Assembly: GCA_030141605.1 (NCBI GenBank)
Contig: JAQGDQ010001554.1
Location: 1 to 34,891, forward strand
From: Tubiluchus corallicola
Taxonomy: Eukaryota; Priapulida; Priapulimorpha; Priapulimorphida; Tubiluchidae
DNA: 34,891 nt
Direction of reading: 5' to 3'
Shown: positions 32,016-34,891 of the stretch, one piece after another
How positions within the stretch are numbered: position 1 is the first letter of the stretch
How the letters are laid out: every line of letters starts with the position of its first letter
Position numbers and translations under genes: made by a program
Notes under the pieces: model-generated
What the model was told of the DNA's origin: nothing
What the model saw: only the letters and a program-made list of their open reading frames with translations
The model's database searches: none

Positions 32016-32734
32016 GTTCACTTTAGTTCAACCTCCTTCAAAAGTCTCCCAAAACGTATTGAAAAAATTATTTTCTAATCGAGGTTGCTATTGTTGAAGG
32101 AATTTTCCTTTTAATTTATTATTAACATCAAATTCATTATAGATTAATTAAGTGATAAAGTATAAATTATAAATTTGGTAGTAACTTTCTTGAAACTATT
32201 GGGCACAGTACAAATTTATTTATTGTCTCATACAATTTATTAGAAGGATTGCTTAAATACGGTGAGTTTGCAATAGAAAACAAACAGAAAGAGGCGGGGT
32301 GGTGATTACTACTATTACGATTACTTCTACTACATAATTATTATTTAGGTAAACTTTTTAAAATCTAGGCCTGTAATCAGTTAATTACACTTTAAACTTT
32401 AAAACATAGGCCTACATATAACAACTATGGTAAATAAACAGTAGAGTTCTGACACAGGTGGAACAAATTATAGCGGAGATATAGGCCAAGGGGTTTAAAA
32501 ATGAGAGTCCAGAATCTTAAACCTATAATCTGGCTTCCTTCGTAAAACTGTATCAGTAAGTCTGCTTTAAAGTTCCTACAAGTTTGTGACGTCTAAGGAC
32601 ACGCAGTCTATAAACACACGAAATGCATCTTATTCTTATTATTCTTTCTTTGTGGTTATTTTCCCATATCTCACACGCTGTTGGTAATCATGCTGGCAAC
32701 CTTTTGCAGATTTCAATCTCAAAATCATAAAGAC
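32016..32734. other. Spacer, nothing recognised
   Basis: AT-rich DNA with a few TACTAC triplets near 32304-32340. No gene was recognised. Confidence 0.5.
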
Positions 32735-32825
32735 AAATCGGGAATCGAACCCGGAGCCGCCAAAAGAGGCTTTTATTTGTTCATAAATTTAGCATGCGAT
32801 CAAGCACTTGCTAAGTGTTTACTTG
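32735..32825 (-). other. tRNA-like (A box/B box) remnant or SINE head
   Basis: On the minus strand CCGGGTTCGATTCCCG matches a tRNA T-arm/B box (GGTTCGANNCC) and forms a 4-bp stem. Upstream at the expected side, TTAGCAAGTGC resembles an A box. The A-B spacing (~50 bases) is longer than in an intronless tRNA, and I could not pair an acceptor stem, so this is not called a tRNA gene. A tRNA pseudogene or tRNA-derived SINE head is possible. Confidence 0.35.
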
Positions 32826-33473
32826 GGAGGAAAAATGAGCTGCCGAGACCGCCGAATTTCTCTAACAAGATTAAAAGTTTAATTAAACGAATCGCTAAAA
32901 TTGTTTCCAGACGGGTTTCTCGTGAAAAGTTAAGTTTTTTGTATAGGCATCACGTGGAGTGAGTGAACATTGGTGCTGGTTTCACCTTTACAGATATTTG
33001 ACATGAAAAAACTAATTATTATTTTTACACGAATCGCCCCAAACAAGCCCAATGGCAATTTCAAAACAAATAGAATCCGTCTAAGTAATTTGCTGGTGAT
33101 AAAAGGTATGGCTAAAGTTTACAGTTCTTCTTCACACAAGGGATTAGTTCGTGAGATTAGGATTAGGGTTAGGGTCAGGATTTGGTTTGGCTTAGCTAAG
33201 GTTACGGCCAGGAGGTTAAGGTTACGGCTACGATTTGAACTGTTTTGGGAATTGTAAATTCCTTCCGCAGGCACATCTAGTGAGTGAGCTTGGAGTCTCA
33301 GGAAGGCAATTTTCTGATAGAGAATTCCACGGATAAGAAGCTCGAGGGAAAAACGGAATTCATGAGCAGCTATTCTGCATGTAGGATTGTTCAGGGTAAG
33401 CCTATGAGAAGCGGTGTGTAATAAAAGTACACAGTTTATTGCGTTTATATGCAAATTAATTCCATATAAAAAA
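32826..33473. other. Spacer with short telomere-like sequence
   Basis: GATTAGGATTAGGGTTAGGG (around 33154-33173) followed by degenerate GGTTAAGGTTACGG resembles telomeric TTAGGG, but only two perfect units are present. This should be the start of the K2P intron if the gene is intact. No further K2P exon was found here. Confidence 0.4.
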
Positions 33474-33583
33474 TTCTATTCTATTCTATTCTATTCTATT
33501 CTATTCTATTCTATTCTATTCTATTCTATTCTATTCTATTCTATTTTATTCTATTCTATTCTATTCTATTCTGTTCTATTCTA
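33474..33583. repeat. (TTCTA)n microsatellite, ~22 units
   Basis: Near-perfect pentanucleotide with two single-base interruptions (TTTTA, TTCTG). It ends about 26 bp from the K2P splice donor, inside the presumed intron. Confidence 0.97.
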
Positions 33584-33604
33584 AAGACAAAAAAACACAA
33601 AAAT

Positions 33605-33612
33605 AATTACCT
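33605..33612 (-). other. 5' splice donor of the K2P exon
   Basis: On the minus strand the sequence is AG|GTAATT, splitting the glycine codon of the selectivity filter. The frame continues for 11 non-homologous codons into the intron before a stop, and similarity to K2P channels ends exactly at this point. Confidence 0.85.
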
Positions 33613-34199
33613 ATTGTTGTAACCACAGTGACAGCGAAGAACATGGAGTCCAGTAGATTCCATTGATTGTTGGAATTCACCTTTACGTCTCCTGCTAATA
33701 TGGCTTTCTTCAACTTATCCTGGTATTTGGACAAATCCAGAGCCAGTTCCTTTTCCCACACGGGAAAACTCATAATCGTATCCTTTTTCTCCCACAAGGA
33801 GCGAATGATGTCTGTGGTGAGGTTCTGTATTTCTCGATGAACCTCTTTTCCGTGTCCTTTCTCCAAGGTCATAAACAGGTAGGCCCCTGCGAACACGTAC
33901 GCCATTAGGAGGGTGATAAGGCCCACGTGGGTGAACCATTTTCTCGAATAATAACGCGCTTTTTTCTTAATGGTAGCTCCAGATGGGAATTGAACGTTCC
34001 ACCTTTGACATGGCAGTTCAGGGATCTTGTTTTTAACTTCCTGGCGAAACGCCTTCCAAGAAGGCGGAATGATTTCGCGTTCCAGAAACGGAATGGAAGC
34101 GCCGCGCGGCCGTTCTGGTTTTGCATCCGCCACATTGTCCGGCGGTGGCGGTGGCGGTGACGGTGACGGGATTCGACATCTCTGCAGAGTTGCACCCAT
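33611..34199 (-). CDS. Two-pore-domain (K2P) potassium channel, first coding exon (partial)
   Basis: The exon encodes 196 residues plus one base of the next codon. The N-terminus has a proline run (PSPSPPPPPP, residues 11-20) and a basic stretch (KKKARYYSRK) before M1. M1 spans about residues 91-112 and ends GAYLFMTLE, the K2P M1 hallmark. Residues 113-178 form the extracellular cap region with one N-glycosylation site (NLT, residue 126). The pore helix reads WNLLDSMFFAVTVVTTIG. The exon stops inside the TTIGYG filter at ATAG|GTAATT, a GT donor in phase 1; an intron in the Gly-Tyr-Gly region is a known feature of many K2P genes. The ATG at 34199 is the only in-frame start, and the frame remains open a little upstream, so a spliced 5' exon cannot be excluded. 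The cap has no cysteine, unlike subfamilies with a disulfide-linked cap. K2P channels form dimers carrying background K+ current. The subfamily cannot be assigned from this exon alone. Confidence 0.9.
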
Positions 34200-34246
34200 T
34201 TGTGCAGCGCAGCTTTGTTTGTGTGAACGAAATCTTTTACTTCGTC

Positions 34247-34874
34247 ATAATACTTCACAATATATGCGCTTTAATTTCGTCACAGTACTTCACAATGTAA
34301 GCACTTTTATTTCCTCATAATACTTCACAACGTGGGGACTTTTATATCGTTATAATATTTCACAATTTATTTCTTTATTTCGTCATAACATTTCAAAGTG
34401 TAATCGCTTTAATTTCGTCATAATATTTCATAACGTAAGCGCTTTTATTTCGTCATAATACTTCACAATGTAAGCGCTTTTATTTCGTTACAATACTTCA
34501 CAATGTAATCGCTTTTAGTTCGTCATAATATTTCATATCGTAAGCGCTTTTATTTCATCACAATACTTCACAATGTAAGCGCTTTTATTTCGTCACAATA
34601 CTTCGCAATGTAAGCGCTTTTATTTCGTCACAATACTTCACAATGTAAGCCCTTTTATTTCGTCATAATACTTCACAATGTAAGCCCTTTTATTTCGTCA
34701 TAATACTTCACAATGTAAGCGCTTTTATTTTGTCACGATACTTCACAATGTAAGCGCTTTTATTTCGTCACAATACTTCACAATGTAAGCGTTTTTATTT
34801 CGTCACAATACTTCACAATGTAAGCGCTTTTATTTCGTCACAATACTTCACAATGTAAGCGCTTTTATTTCGTC
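34247..34874. repeat. 35-bp tandem array, 18 copies
   Basis: Units such as ATAATACTTCACAATGTAAG followed by CGCTTTTATTTCGTC; 35 bp each except one of 33 bp. The first five units, nearest the K2P exon, are the most diverged, and the far units are nearly identical. AATCTTTTACTTCGTC at ~34231-34246 looks like the last part of one more decayed unit, so the array reaches into DNA just upstream of the K2P start codon. On the minus strand each typical unit contains AATAAA. The window ends soon after in a short (TA)n. Confidence 0.95.
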
Positions 34875-34891
34875 ATATATATATACTACTG

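Noticed and set aside
32735-32825. Functional tRNA gene
   Set aside because: The T-arm is good, but no acceptor-stem pairing or acceptable anticodon arm was found and the A-B spacing is long.
33154-33235. Interstitial telomere (TTAGGG) array
   Set aside because: Only two perfect tandem units occur, within degenerate GGTTA-rich sequence; too little to call a telomeric relic.
33119-33454. Minus-strand frame of 111 codons left of the (TTCTA)n tract as the next K2P exon
   Set aside because: It lacks the expected YG continuation, M2 helix and P2 filter, and its sequence resembles nothing known.

Overview
This is an AT-rich eukaryotic (metazoan) genomic window, not a prokaryotic one. The only two confident protein-coding loci are animal families: a trypsin-like (S1) serine protease and the first exon of a two-pore-domain (K2P) potassium channel. 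The K2P exon stops at a GT splice donor inside the selectivity-filter codons. The dense small TTAA-flanked transposons and the abundant tandem and simple repeats suggest an invertebrate. I cannot name the species, and no organelle, viral or bacterial signature was seen.

Layout. 1-2475: a mobile-element fragment, an 18-copy 29-bp tandem array, then the minus-strand, single-exon protease gene (2427 to 1399). 2651-5250: a dispersed 110-bp repeat, a 5-copy 61-bp array and a large pentanucleotide mosaic. 5248-12340: short non-autonomous DNA elements (families E, A, C), long (CT)n tracts, a 58-bp array and a 23-copy 43-bp array. 12340-16140: more family A copies, a ~278-bp tandem duplication and simple AT-rich DNA. 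16138-17945: (GA)n, (CAGA)n and (CTGA)n arrays. 18000-22810: a nested pile of A, C and E elements around a decayed LINE reverse transcriptase. 22953-23403: a hAT-type element with perfect 8-bp target duplications. 24626-26465: A, B and D elements end to end. 26570-28500: a possible Tc1-like transposase relic, (GA)n and CTN arrays, and a 212-bp duplication flanking (GA)n. 28616-30807: C and B elements. 31421-32015: a ~595-bp imperfect palindrome. 33474-34874: a (TTCTA)n array, the K2P exon (minus strand) and an 18-copy 35-bp array directly upstream of it.

How the parts fit. Most of the window is repeat-derived. Families A, B, C and E (and probably D) share TTAA borders and AAAGGAAA-type termini, which suggests a shared mobilising transposase of the TTAA-targeting (piggyBac-like) type. 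No such transposase gene is present here. Protease and K2P exon lie on the same strand about 31 kb apart. No second K2P exon was found between them, so either the K2P intron is very long and contains the protease gene, or the exon is an orphan. Assignments to repeat families come from reading copies against each other by eye; boundaries are good where a TTAA/TIR or target duplication is visible and approximate elsewhere.
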